From: Couchioplanes azureus
GTDB taxonomy: Bacteria > Actinomycetota > Actinomycetes > Mycobacteriales > Micromonosporaceae
Length of the DNA stretch: 64,000 bases
Reading direction: 5' to 3'
Assembly: GCF_014648355.1 (NCBI RefSeq)
Contig: NZ_BMQY01000011.1
Coordinates: 62,001 to 126,000, forward strand
In this document: in pieces, positions 7,981 to 15,794 of the stretch
How the letters are laid out: each line of letters starts with the position of its first letter
Numbering within the stretch: the stretch's first letter is position 1
Position numbers and translations under genes: made by a program
The notes under the pieces: model-generated
Database searches by the model: none
What the model saw: only the letters and a program-made list of their open reading frames with translations
What the model was told of the DNA's origin: nothing

Positions 7981-9699
7981 TTGATCGACATGACAGATCA
8001 GGCGAGACCCGGGTCCGGGCAGACCGAGCCCGAATGGATCCGCTGCGGTCCGTGCCGCGCCCTGACGTACGGCAAGCGTTACGAGCGGGAGCTGCGGGTG
8101 TGCCCGTCCTGCGGCCACCACGGCCGGGTCGGTCCCGAGCTGCGGGCCCGGCAGCTGCTGGACCCCGGTTCGGCGAGCGAGGTGGAGGTCGCCTCGACCG
8201 TCGCCGACCCGCTGGGCTTCGCGGATCTGCGGGCCTACCCGGACCGCCACGCCGAGGCGGTGGAGCGCAGCGGCCGCGGCACCGGGGTGCTCGCCGTCCG
8301 CGGCCGCATCGACGGCCACCCGGTGGTGCTGGCCGTCATGGACTTCGCCTTCCTCGGCGGCAGTCTGGGCACCGCCGAGGGCGAGGCCGTCACCGCGGCC
8401 GCCGAGGCGGCGCTGGCGGAGCGCGCACCGCTGATCGTGGTCGCCGCGTCCGGCGGCGCCCGCATGCAGGAGGGCGCCCTGTCGCTGATGCAGATGGCCA
8501 AGACCAGCAACGCGTTCGCGGCGCTCGACGAGGCGGGCCTGCTCACCGTCACGGTGGTGACGGACCCGACCTACGGCGGGGTGGCGGCATCCTTCGCCAC
8601 CCTGTCCGACGTGGTCATCGCCGAGCCCGGGGCGCGGATGGGCTTCGCCGGCCCGCGGGTCATCCGCCAGACCATCCGCCAGGAGCTGCCCGAGGGCTTC
8701 CAGACCGCGGAGTTCCTGCTCGCCCACGGTCTCGTCGACCGGGTCGTGCGCCGTAGCGAGCTGCGCCAGACGCTGGGCCGGCTGGTGGCGATGAGCCGCG
8801 TCGACGACGGCGCCCCGGCGGCGCAGGCGCCGCGGGGCGAGGTCTGGACCGACCCGGACTCGCTGCCCGCCGAGATCGCCGGGCGCGAGCCGCGCGAGGT
8901 CGTCGCCCTGGCCCGGATGCCGCAGCGCCCGACCGCGCTCGACCACGCCGCGCACTGGCTGGACGGCTTCATCGAGCTGCACGGCGACCGCGCCGGGGCG
9001 GACTGCCCGGCCGTCGTGGGCGGCCTCGGCTGGCTGGCCGGACGCCCGGTCGTGCTGGTCGGCCACCAGAAGGGGCACACCACCGCGGAGCTGGTCCGCC
9101 GCAAGTTCGGCATGCCCTCGCCGGCCGGTTTCCGCAAGGCGGGCCGGCTCTTCCGCCTCGCCGCCAAGCTCGGGCTGCCCGTGGTCACCCTGATCGACAC
9201 CCCCGGCGCGGACCCCGGTCTGCAGGCCGAGGAGCAGGGGCAGGCGATCGCGGTGGCGGAGTCGCTGCGGTTGATGGGCCGCCTGGGCGTCCCGGTGGTC
9301 GCGGTCGTGACGGGCGAGGGCGGCAGCGGGGGCGCTCTCGCTCTCGGGGTCGCCGACCGGGTGCTGATGTGTGCGAACTCGATCTACTCGGTGATCAGCC
9401 CGGAGGGCTGCGCCGCCATTCTGTGGAAGCGGCCCGACGCCGCCGCCGACGCCGCCCGGGCCCTGCGCATCACGGCCACGGACCTGCTGCGGCTCGGGGT
9501 GGTCGACGGTGTCGTCCCGGAACCGCCGGGCGGGGCGCACACCGACCCCGCCGCGGCCGCGGAGCTGGTGCACCGCGCGGTCGCCGCCGCCGTGGCGGAG
9601 CTGGCCGACCGCAAGCCGGAAGAGTTGCTGCGGCACCGGTTCGAGCGGTTCCGGCAGTTCGGTGTGTCCCCCACGCAAGGAACGGAGACCTCGGCATGA
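7981..9699 (+). CDS. Acetyl-CoA carboxylase carboxyltransferase, fused beta-alpha subunits (AccD-AccA)
   Basis: The 572-residue protein fuses the two carboxyltransferase subunits. The N-terminal half is AccD-like, with a Cys4 zinc ribbon (CGPC at residues 19-22 and CPSC about 17 residues on) and the SGGARMQEG oxyanion motif. The C-terminal half is AccA-like, with GHQKGH, the DTPGADPG loop and GEGGSGGALALG. It transfers CO2 from carboxybiotin to acetyl-CoA, making malonyl-CoA. The start is taken as TTG 7981 because AAGGAG (7968-7973) sits seven bases before it; an in-frame ATG at 7990 is the alternative. It overlaps accB by four bases. Fused carboxyltransferases of this kind often accompany aromatic polyketide clusters. 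Confidence 0.92.
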   Translation: MIDMTDQARPGSGQTEPEWIRCGPCRALTYGKRYERELRVCPSCGHHGRVGPELRARQLLDPGSASEVEVASTVADPLGFADLRAYPDRHAEAVERSGRGTGVLAVRGRIDGHPVVLAVMDFAFLGGSLGTAEGEAVTAAAEAALAERAPLIVVAASGGARMQEGALSLMQMAKTSNAFAALDEAGLLTVTVVTDPTYGGVAASFATLSDVVIAEPGARMGFAGPRVIRQTIRQELPEGFQTAEFLLAHGLVDRVVRRSELRQTLGRLVAMSRVDDGAPAAQAPRGEVWTDPDSLPAEIAGREPREVVALARMPQRPTALDHAAHWLDGFIELHGDRAGADCPAVVGGLGWLAGRPVVLVGHQKGHTTAELVRRKFGMPSPAGFRKAGRLFRLAAKLGLPVVTLIDTPGADPGLQAEEQGQAIAVAESLRLMGRLGVPVVAVVTGEGGSGGALALGVADRVLMCANSIYSVISPEGCAAILWKRPDAAADAARALRITATDLLRLGVVDGVVPEPPGGAHTDPAAAAELVHRAVAAAVAELADRKPEELLRHRFERFRQFGVSPTQGTETSA

Positions 9700-10265
9700 C
9701 CATCATGGACGATCCGCAACTCGAGATAGCGGCCGGCGACGACGGCGGGTACCACGCGCTGCTGCTGGAGCAGATGCGGCGCAGCGTGGCCGCGATGGCG
9801 GGCGACGCCACGACGCCGCTGCGGCGGGTCCGGCTCAGCCTGGGCGCGGCGACGGTGGAGGTGGAGTGGGAGAGCCGCACGCCGGTGGAACCGGTGCACC
9901 TGCCCGTCCTGACCGCGCCGGCGGCCGTCGCCGCCACGCCCGCCGCCGCGCCCGCCGTCCCGGCACCGGCCGTCGCGGTGCCCGCCGCGGCACCCGAGCC
10001 CGGCGCGGCCCCGGGCGAGCACGTGATCACCAGCCCGCTGGTCGGCACCTTCTACACCACACCCGAGCCGGGCGCCGCACCCTTTGTGAAGGTCGGCGAC
10101 ACGGTCGTCGCCGGCCAGCAGATCGGCATCGTCGAGGCGATGAAGCTGATGAACCCGGTGGAGGCCGACCGCTCCGGCACGGTGCTGCGGCTGCTCGCCG
10201 GCTCCGGCGACGCGGTCGAGTACGAGCAGGGTCTGATCGTCGTCGCCGCCACGGACGAGGAATGA
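9696..10265 (+). CDS. accB: Biotin carboxyl carrier protein of acetyl-CoA carboxylase
   Basis: The 189-residue protein has a short N-terminal domain, an Ala/Pro-rich linker (residues about 75-110) and a biotinyl domain. The biotin attachment site is Lys150 in EAMKLMNPVEA. PLVGTFYTTPEPGAAPFVKV is typical of bacterial AccB. The start ATG overlaps the AccD-AccA stop (ATGA), and its own stop overlaps accC the same way, so the three subunits are translationally coupled and made in fixed ratio. It carries carboxybiotin between AccC and the carboxyltransferase. Confidence 0.93.
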   Translation: MTIMDDPQLEIAAGDDGGYHALLLEQMRRSVAAMAGDATTPLRRVRLSLGAATVEVEWESRTPVEPVHLPVLTAPAAVAATPAAAPAVPAPAVAVPAAAPEPGAAPGEHVITSPLVGTFYTTPEPGAAPFVKVGDTVVAGQQIGIVEAMKLMNPVEADRSGTVLRLLAGSGDAVEYEQGLIVVAATDEE

Positions 10266-11623
10266 GCGCCATGTTCGACAAGGTCCTCATCGCCAACCGG
10301 GGCGAGATCGCCCTGCGCGTGGTGCGCACGTGCCAGGAGATGGGCATCCGCACGGTGGCCGTCCACTCGACCGCGGACCGCGACTCGGCGGTGGTGCGGC
10401 TGGCCGACGAGGCGGTCCAGATCGGGCCGCCGGCCCCGCGGCAGAGCTATCTGTCGGCGGCGGCCATCGTCGAGGCGGCCACCATGACCGGCGCGCAGGC
10501 CGTCCACCCCGGCTACGGCTTCCTGTCCGAGGATCCCGACTTCGCCGAGATCTGCGCCGCCAACGGCATCGTCTTCATCGGGCCGCCGCCGGACGTCATC
10601 GCGAAGCTCGGTGACAAGGCGGTGGCCCGGGAGCTGATGACGGCGGCGGGACTGCCGCTGCTGCCCGGCAGCACCCGCACCATCGACAGCGCCAACGAGG
10701 CGCTGGAGCTGGCCGACCGGCTCGGCTTCCCGGTCATCATCAAGGCGGCCGCGGGCGGCGGCGGGCGCGGCATGGCGGTGGTCCGCGAGCGCGCCGACCT
10801 GCTGCCGGCGTACCAGCGCACGCGCGCCACCGCCCAGGCCGTGTTCGGCGACAGCCGGGTCTACGTCGAGCGCTACTGCGACCGGGCCCGCCACGTCGAG
10901 GTGCAGATCCTCGCCGACACGTACGGCAACGTCGTGCACCTCGGCGAGCGGGACTGCTCGGTGCAGCGCCGCCACCAGAAGCTCATCGAGGAGACCCCGG
11001 CGCCCGGGCTGTCCCGGGCGATGATGGCGGACGTCGCCGACGCCGCCGTGCGCGGTGCCCGGGCGATCGGCTACGTCGGCGCGGGCACCTTCGAGTTCCT
11101 CGTCGACGACCAGGGCTTCTACTTCATGGAGATCAACTGCCGGATCCAGGTCGAGCACCCGGTGACGGAGATGGTGACCGGCGTCGACATCGTCCGCGAG
11201 CAGCTGCTGGTCGCCGCCGGCCGGCCGCTGTCGGTGCGCCAGGCCGACGTCGAGCCGCGCGGCGTCTCGGTGGAGTGCCGGATCAACGCCGAGGACCCGG
11301 AGCGCGACTTCGCGCCGACGCCGGGCCTGCTGACCCGGTTCGCGCCGCCGGCCGGCCCGTTCGTGCGGGTCGACACGCACGCGGCGCCCGGATACCGGAT
11401 CACGCCGTACTACGACTCGCTGCTGGCCAAGCTCGTGGTGTGGGGGCCGGACCGGGAACAGGCGCTGGACCGGATGCGGCGGGCCCTCGCCGAGTTCGAG
11501 ATCGCCGGCGGTGGCGTGCGGACCACCTCGGAGCTGCTCGCCCGGGTGATCGACGCGCCCGGCTTCCGGGCCGCCGAGCACACCACCGGGTTCCTCGAGC
11601 AGTGGCTGACGCCGGTGGCCTGA
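10262..11623 (+). CDS. accC: Biotin carboxylase subunit of acetyl-CoA carboxylase
   Basis: This ATP-grasp enzyme has 453 residues, the normal AccC length. It begins MFDKVLIANRGEIALR, has the glycine-rich ATP loop KAAAGGGGRGM, the lysine/histidine region CSVQRRHQKLIEE, and the catalytic EINCRIQVEHPVTEM segment with metal-binding Glu and the bicarbonate Arg. It carboxylates biotin on AccB using ATP and bicarbonate. The start at ATG 10262 overlaps the accB stop; a second ATG at 10271 is an equally common AccC start. It is the last gene of the rightward operon and is followed by a strong palindromic terminator. Confidence 0.94.
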   Translation: MSAMFDKVLIANRGEIALRVVRTCQEMGIRTVAVHSTADRDSAVVRLADEAVQIGPPAPRQSYLSAAAIVEAATMTGAQAVHPGYGFLSEDPDFAEICAANGIVFIGPPPDVIAKLGDKAVARELMTAAGLPLLPGSTRTIDSANEALELADRLGFPVIIKAAAGGGGRGMAVVRERADLLPAYQRTRATAQAVFGDSRVYVERYCDRARHVEVQILADTYGNVVHLGERDCSVQRRHQKLIEETPAPGLSRAMMADVADAAVRGARAIGYVGAGTFEFLVDDQGFYFMEINCRIQVEHPVTEMVTGVDIVREQLLVAAGRPLSVRQADVEPRGVSVECRINAEDPERDFAPTPGLLTRFAPPAGPFVRVDTHAAPGYRITPYYDSLLAKLVVWGPDREQALDRMRRALAEFEIAGGGVRTTSELLARVIDAPGFRAAEHTTGFLEQWLTPVA

Positions 11624-11635
11624 GCCCGCACGCGA

Positions 11636-11669
11636 AAGGTGCCGCTGCCCGGCCGGGCAGCGGCACCTT
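11636..11669. terminator. Bidirectional palindromic terminator
   Basis: A perfect 34-base palindrome (17 + 17, no loop bases, starting AAGGTGCCGC) lies between the convergent stops of accC and the FAD monooxygenase gene. On both strands it would form a very stable GC-rich hairpin with only a short T run, the usual form of intrinsic terminators in high-GC actinomycetes. It ends the rightward operon and the leftward monooxygenase transcript. Confidence 0.85.
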
Positions 11670-11685
11670 CGTCTGTCCGGAAGGA

Positions 11686-13242
11686 TCAGCGGTGCAGCGC
11701 CGTGCGCAGCGCCGCGGTGAGTTCCTTCGCGGGCTCCGCGACGTCGTCCCACCGGTATGCGACGAAGCCGTCCGGACGCACCAGCACCGCCCCCCGGGCG
11801 GTGGCGCCGTACCGCCGCTCCCACGGCTCGCCGGGCAGCAGGTGGGCGGAGACCGGCACCGCCAGCTCCGCGGCGGCCGCCTGCGCCGCATCGGTCCAGC
11901 CGCCGCCCGCGGGACCCGCCAGCACGGTCCAGCCCGGGCCGAACAGGTCCAGGGTGGACCGGGTGCCCGCCTCGTCGAGCCACACGTGCGGGGCCCGGGT
12001 GCCCACCTGGGCGGTCCGCGAGGCGGGGTCGGCGAACAACGGCCCGTCCTCGCCGGGGTACCGGTAGCCGAGGCTCACGTGCAGTGTGTCGAGGGTCTGT
12101 GCGCGCTGCTCCGGAGTAGCGAAGCCGGCCCGCGTCGCCAGGCGCAGCTGAGCCTGCTCCACCGTGCCGCGGGCGATCGGCAGCCGCTCCCGCTCGTAGC
12201 TGTCCAGCAGGGCCGGGCCGGCGTGCCCGTCGAGCACCGCGGCCAGCTTCCACGCCAGGTTGTGCGCGTCCTGGACGCCGGTGTTGGCGCCGTAGCCGCC
12301 GATCGGCGGGACCACGTGGGCCGAGTCGCCGGCGAAGAACACCCGGCCGGCCCGGTAGCGCTCGGCGACCAGGGCCGCCATGTCCCACGGCAGGACGTCG
12401 CGGATGTGCACCGGCAGCTCCGGCGTGCCGACCGCGGCCCGGACGAGCTGCACGCACCGCTCGGCGGTGAAGTCGCTCGCCGCCTCGCCCGCCTCGGGCT
12501 GGTAGGTGACGATCAGGGTGCCCTCGGTCAGCGAGTCGTCGTGGCCGAGGATCGCGCTGACCTGCGGGTTCTCGATCTGGCAGATGGAGAACCGGCGGCC
12601 GGCCAGCGCCTCGGACAGCGGCGCCCGGAACAGGATGCTGACCTGGTGCCGGAAGACGCCGCGACCGTGCGCGCCCACCCCGAGCCGCTCGCGCAGCGGG
12701 CTGCGGGCGCCGTCGGCGGCGACGACGTACCGGGCGCGGATGGTGCGGCGCTCGTCGGTGTCGCGGTCGCGCACGGTGACGGTGACGCCGTCGTCGTCCT
12801 GGACCAGGTCCAGCGCCTCGGTGTGGAACAGCAGCCGGGCGCCGCTGCGCTCGGCCGCGGCCCGGACGAGGGGTTCCAGCCGGTCCTGGCCCAGCGAGAT
12901 CTGCCGGCTCGGCGTCAGGTCGCCCAGGTCCTCGGCGGCCGGCAGGACGGTGCTGCGCAGCTCGCGTCCGGTCAGCGACTCGACCTTGGCGTTCAGGCGG
13001 TGGTCGGCGAAGCCGGCGGCCGCGCGCAGGACCTCCTCTTCGAGTCCGGCGGAGCGGAACAGTTCGAGGGTGCGGGGATACCAGCCCCACGCCCGTGGAT
13101 GGATGGAGGTGCCGGGGTGCCGCTCGACGAGGACCGTCGGAATCCCGCGGCGGGCCAGGAAGAGAGCGGCGGAGAGTCCCACGACCCCACCACCCACCAC
13201 CAGCACCGAAGCGGTCGGCGTGCTGCTCGATGTGTCGCTCAT
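11686..13242 (-). CDS. FAD-dependent aromatic-ring monooxygenase (class A)
   Basis: The 518-residue flavoprotein hydroxylase is of the p-hydroxybenzoate hydroxylase/polyketide oxygenase type. Near the N terminus is the dinucleotide motif VLVVGGGVVGLSAALFLARRG, then the DG motif VVAADGARSPLRERLG (residues about 165-180) and the GD motif GRVFFAGDSAHVVPPIGGYG (about 285-305). A thioredoxin-like C-terminal domain (about 400-518) is usual for PgaE/RdmE-type enzymes. I prefer ATG 13242 over a start at 13281. It is divergent from the transporter gene, with 134 bases between, and is the only cluster gene on the minus strand. It probably hydroxylates the aromatic polyketide or opens a ring. Confidence 0.86.
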   Translation of the reverse strand: MSDTSSSTPTASVLVVGGGVVGLSAALFLARRGIPTVLVERHPGTSIHPRAWGWYPRTLELFRSAGLEEEVLRAAAGFADHRLNAKVESLTGRELRSTVLPAAEDLGDLTPSRQISLGQDRLEPLVRAAAERSGARLLFHTEALDLVQDDDGVTVTVRDRDTDERRTIRARYVVAADGARSPLRERLGVGAHGRGVFRHQVSILFRAPLSEALAGRRFSICQIENPQVSAILGHDDSLTEGTLIVTYQPEAGEAASDFTAERCVQLVRAAVGTPELPVHIRDVLPWDMAALVAERYRAGRVFFAGDSAHVVPPIGGYGANTGVQDAHNLAWKLAAVLDGHAGPALLDSYERERLPIARGTVEQAQLRLATRAGFATPEQRAQTLDTLHVSLGYRYPGEDGPLFADPASRTAQVGTRAPHVWLDEAGTRSTLDLFGPGWTVLAGPAGGGWTDAAQAAAAELAVPVSAHLLPGEPWERRYGATARGAVLVRPDGFVAYRWDDVAEPAKELTAALRTALHR

Positions 13243-13376
13243 GCCGGTGACGGTGCCGGGCCGGGGTGGAGGGCTGCTCAAGCCTTCCTCGATTGGGACC
13301 GTCGACCGCCCCTCGAGTGGCGCTGTACCGGCCGCGCCGAGACTTTCGCCGACATCACCTCGACAGGGAGTGCGGC

Positions 13377-14873
13377 ATGGCGTCGATACTCGACCGCCCG
13401 GTGCGCCCGGGCGTCGCCGGACGGCTCTTCCAGGGCCAGCCGGCCTGGTTCGGCACGCTGTTCTGGATGGACATGTGGGAGCGCTTCAGCTTCTACGGCA
13501 TGACCGCGATCCTCTACCTGTACGCCAGCGCGCCCGTGTCCGACGGCGGCTTCGGGCTGCCGGCGGCCAGCGCCGCGGCCCTGTTCGGCACGTACATGTC
13601 CCTGGTCTTCCTGGCCGCGCTGCCCGGCGGCTGGCTGGCCGACCGGGTACTCGGCACCCGGCGCGCGGTCGTCCTCGGTGGCGCCGGCATCGCCGCCGGC
13701 CACGCGGTGCTCAGCCTGCCCGTGCGCTGGTCGCTCTACCTGGGGCTGCTGTTCGTGATCGCCGGCACCGGGCTGCTCAAGCCCGCCATGGCCGCGCTCG
13801 TGAGCAGCCCGCACCGCGACGACCGGCGCCGCGAGGCCGCCATGTCGATCTTCTACATGAGCATCCAGCTCAGCGCGCTGCTGGCCCCGGTCGTGGTCGG
13901 CCTGCTCGCCGAGAAGGTGGCCTGGCACCTCGGTTTCGGCGCGGCGGCGATCGGCATGACGGCCGGCCTGATCGTGTACGCGGCGGGGGCGCGCCGCTTC
14001 GGCGACCTCGGCCTGCGCCCGGCGGCACCGCTGCCGCCGGACCGCCGCCGCGTGCTGGGCCGCCGTGCCGGCACCGCGCTGGGCGCGCTGGCCCTCGCCC
14101 TTCTCGTGGGTACGTCCACCGGCGTCGTCCACATCGAACACGTGCTGATGGCCTCCGGACTGCTGCTGCTCGCCCTGCCGGCCGGCTACGTCCTGGCGCT
14201 GCGCCGCATCCCGGCGCTGACCGGCGCGGACCGCGGCCGCCTCGGCGCGTACGTGGTGCTGCTCGCGGGATCGTCGGTCTTCTGGTTGCTCTACGCCCAG
14301 GGCGGTTCGGTGCTCGCGATGTTCGCCCAGCGCCACACCGACCGCGACGTCGCCGGCTGGACGGTGCCGGTGAGCTGGTTCCAGTCGGCCCACCCGTTCT
14401 TCATCCTGGTGCTCGCGCCGGTCTTCGCCGCGCTCTGGCTGCGGCTCGGCCGCCGGGTCGACGTACCCGTCAAGTTCGCCGCCGCGCTGGTGTGCGCCGG
14501 CGTGAGCTGGCTGCTGCTGGCGGTCGCGGCCCGCCTCGCCGCCGGGGGAGACCCGGTGTCGCCCCTCTGGCTGCTGAGCGCCTTCCTGCTGCAGGTCTGC
14601 GGCGAGCTGGCGCTGGCACCGGTGGGGCTGAGCCTGGCCGTCAAGGTCGCGCCCGCCGGCTACACCAACCAGTACCTGGGCCTCTTCTGGCTCTTCGCGG
14701 CCGTGGGCGCCGGGCTGGGCGGCCAGCTCGCCCGGCTCGCCGAGGTCCTCTCCCTGCCCGCCTACTTCCTGCTCTTCGGCGCGCTCGCCACCGTCGTGGG
14801 CGTCGTCCTGGCCGGTGCCGTGCGGTGGCTGCGCGGCCACGTCGGGGACGCACCCGCGGCCACCACCGTCTGA
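13377..14873 (+). CDS. POT/PTR2-family proton-coupled peptide transporter
   Basis: This membrane protein of 498 residues has about 12 hydrophobic segments and the POT-family signature MWERFSFYGMTAILYLY near residues 31-47. The second family motif is visible as GTGLLKPAMAALVS with the following FYMSIQLSALLAP. POT proteins move di- and tripeptides or related compounds with protons. The start at ATG 13377 is supported by ACAGGGAG upstream; the longer frame from 13266 lacks membrane character and a binding site. Its location at the head of the second operon suggests export of, or self-protection against, a peptide-like product. Confidence 0.84.
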   Translation: MASILDRPVRPGVAGRLFQGQPAWFGTLFWMDMWERFSFYGMTAILYLYASAPVSDGGFGLPAASAAALFGTYMSLVFLAALPGGWLADRVLGTRRAVVLGGAGIAAGHAVLSLPVRWSLYLGLLFVIAGTGLLKPAMAALVSSPHRDDRRREAAMSIFYMSIQLSALLAPVVVGLLAEKVAWHLGFGAAAIGMTAGLIVYAAGARRFGDLGLRPAAPLPPDRRRVLGRRAGTALGALALALLVGTSTGVVHIEHVLMASGLLLLALPAGYVLALRRIPALTGADRGRLGAYVVLLAGSSVFWLLYAQGGSVLAMFAQRHTDRDVAGWTVPVSWFQSAHPFFILVLAPVFAALWLRLGRRVDVPVKFAAALVCAGVSWLLLAVAARLAAGGDPVSPLWLLSAFLLQVCGELALAPVGLSLAVKVAPAGYTNQYLGLFWLFAAVGAGLGGQLARLAEVLSLPAYFLLFGALATVVGVVLAGAVRWLRGHVGDAPAATTV

Positions 14874-14891
14874 CCTAAGGAGTTGTCAGCC

Positions 14892-15794
14892 ATGTCAAAG
14901 AAGATGACCGTAGCGGTGCTCGGCCTGGGCGGCATGGGCGGCGGTCTCGCCCACCGGCTCGCCGGCCTGGGCTGGGCGCCCGTGGTGTGGAACCGCTCGG
15001 CCGAGCGGGCCGCCGGCTTCGCGGGCGTGGCGGCGCGGATCGCCGCCACCCCGGCCGACGCGGCCGACGGCACGGACGTGGCCCTGCTCAGCCTCGCCGA
15101 CGAGACCGCCGTCGAGGCGGTGCTCTTCGGCCCGGACGGACTGGCCGGGGCGCTCAAGCCGGGTGCGGTGGTGATCGACGCGTCGACGGTGACGCCGGCG
15201 TTCTCCCGCGAGGTGACCCGCCGGCTCGCCGAGACCGGGATCGGCCGGGTCGAGGCCACCCTGATCGGCAACCCGGCGCAGGCGCGCCAGGGCGACGCCC
15301 GGGTGTTCGCGGCCGGCGAGCCGCAGACCGTCGGCCAGGTCCGCGACATCCTGGTGGCGCTGGGCCGGCAGCTCGTCGAGCTCGGCGCCACCGGGAACGC
15401 GAGCACGATGAAGCTCGTCCTCAACTCGCTGCTCGGCGCCCAGCTCGTGTCCCTGGCCGAGGCGGTCGGCTACGGCGAGCGGGCCGGGCTCGACCGGGAC
15501 CTGCTGCTGCGGACCATCGCCGACAGCGCGTTCAGCTCGCCGGTCATGTCGTACCGGTGCGCCGTGATGCGCGAGGAGCGCTACGACCGGCCGACGTTCC
15601 GCGCCGAGCTGATGGAGAAGGACCTGCGGTTCGCGATCGGCGACGCGGCCGAGCACGGTGTGACGCTGCCGGTGATCGTTGCCGCCGACGAGCGCTTCCG
15701 GGATCTCGTCGCCTCCGGGCGCGGCGGGCTGGACGCGGCGGCCATCCTGCTCCAGCAGCTCGCCGATGGCGGCGTCCGGAACGAGACGGCCTGA
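14892..15794 (+). CDS. NAD(P)-binding 3-hydroxyisobutyrate dehydrogenase-family reductase
   Basis: The 300-residue beta-hydroxyacid dehydrogenase homologue has the Rossmann motif VAVLGLGGMGGGLAHRL at the N terminus, a central helix, and the GNASTMKLVLNSLLG segment (about residues 171-185), whose Lys corresponds to the catalytic lysine of this family. Related enzymes reduce or oxidise short 3-hydroxy acids, glyoxylate-type semialdehydes or imines. The start ATG 14892 lies nine bases after AAGGAG (14877-14882). The stop and the next start overlap as TGATG. A role in the redox adjustment of a building block or an imine is possible, but the substrate is unknown. Confidence 0.8.
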   Translation: MSKKMTVAVLGLGGMGGGLAHRLAGLGWAPVVWNRSAERAAGFAGVAARIAATPADAADGTDVALLSLADETAVEAVLFGPDGLAGALKPGAVVIDASTVTPAFSREVTRRLAETGIGRVEATLIGNPAQARQGDARVFAAGEPQTVGQVRDILVALGRQLVELGATGNASTMKLVLNSLLGAQLVSLAEAVGYGERAGLDRDLLLRTIADSAFSSPVMSYRCAVMREERYDRPTFRAELMEKDLRFAIGDAAEHGVTLPVIVAADERFRDLVASGRGGLDAAAILLQQLADGGVRNETA

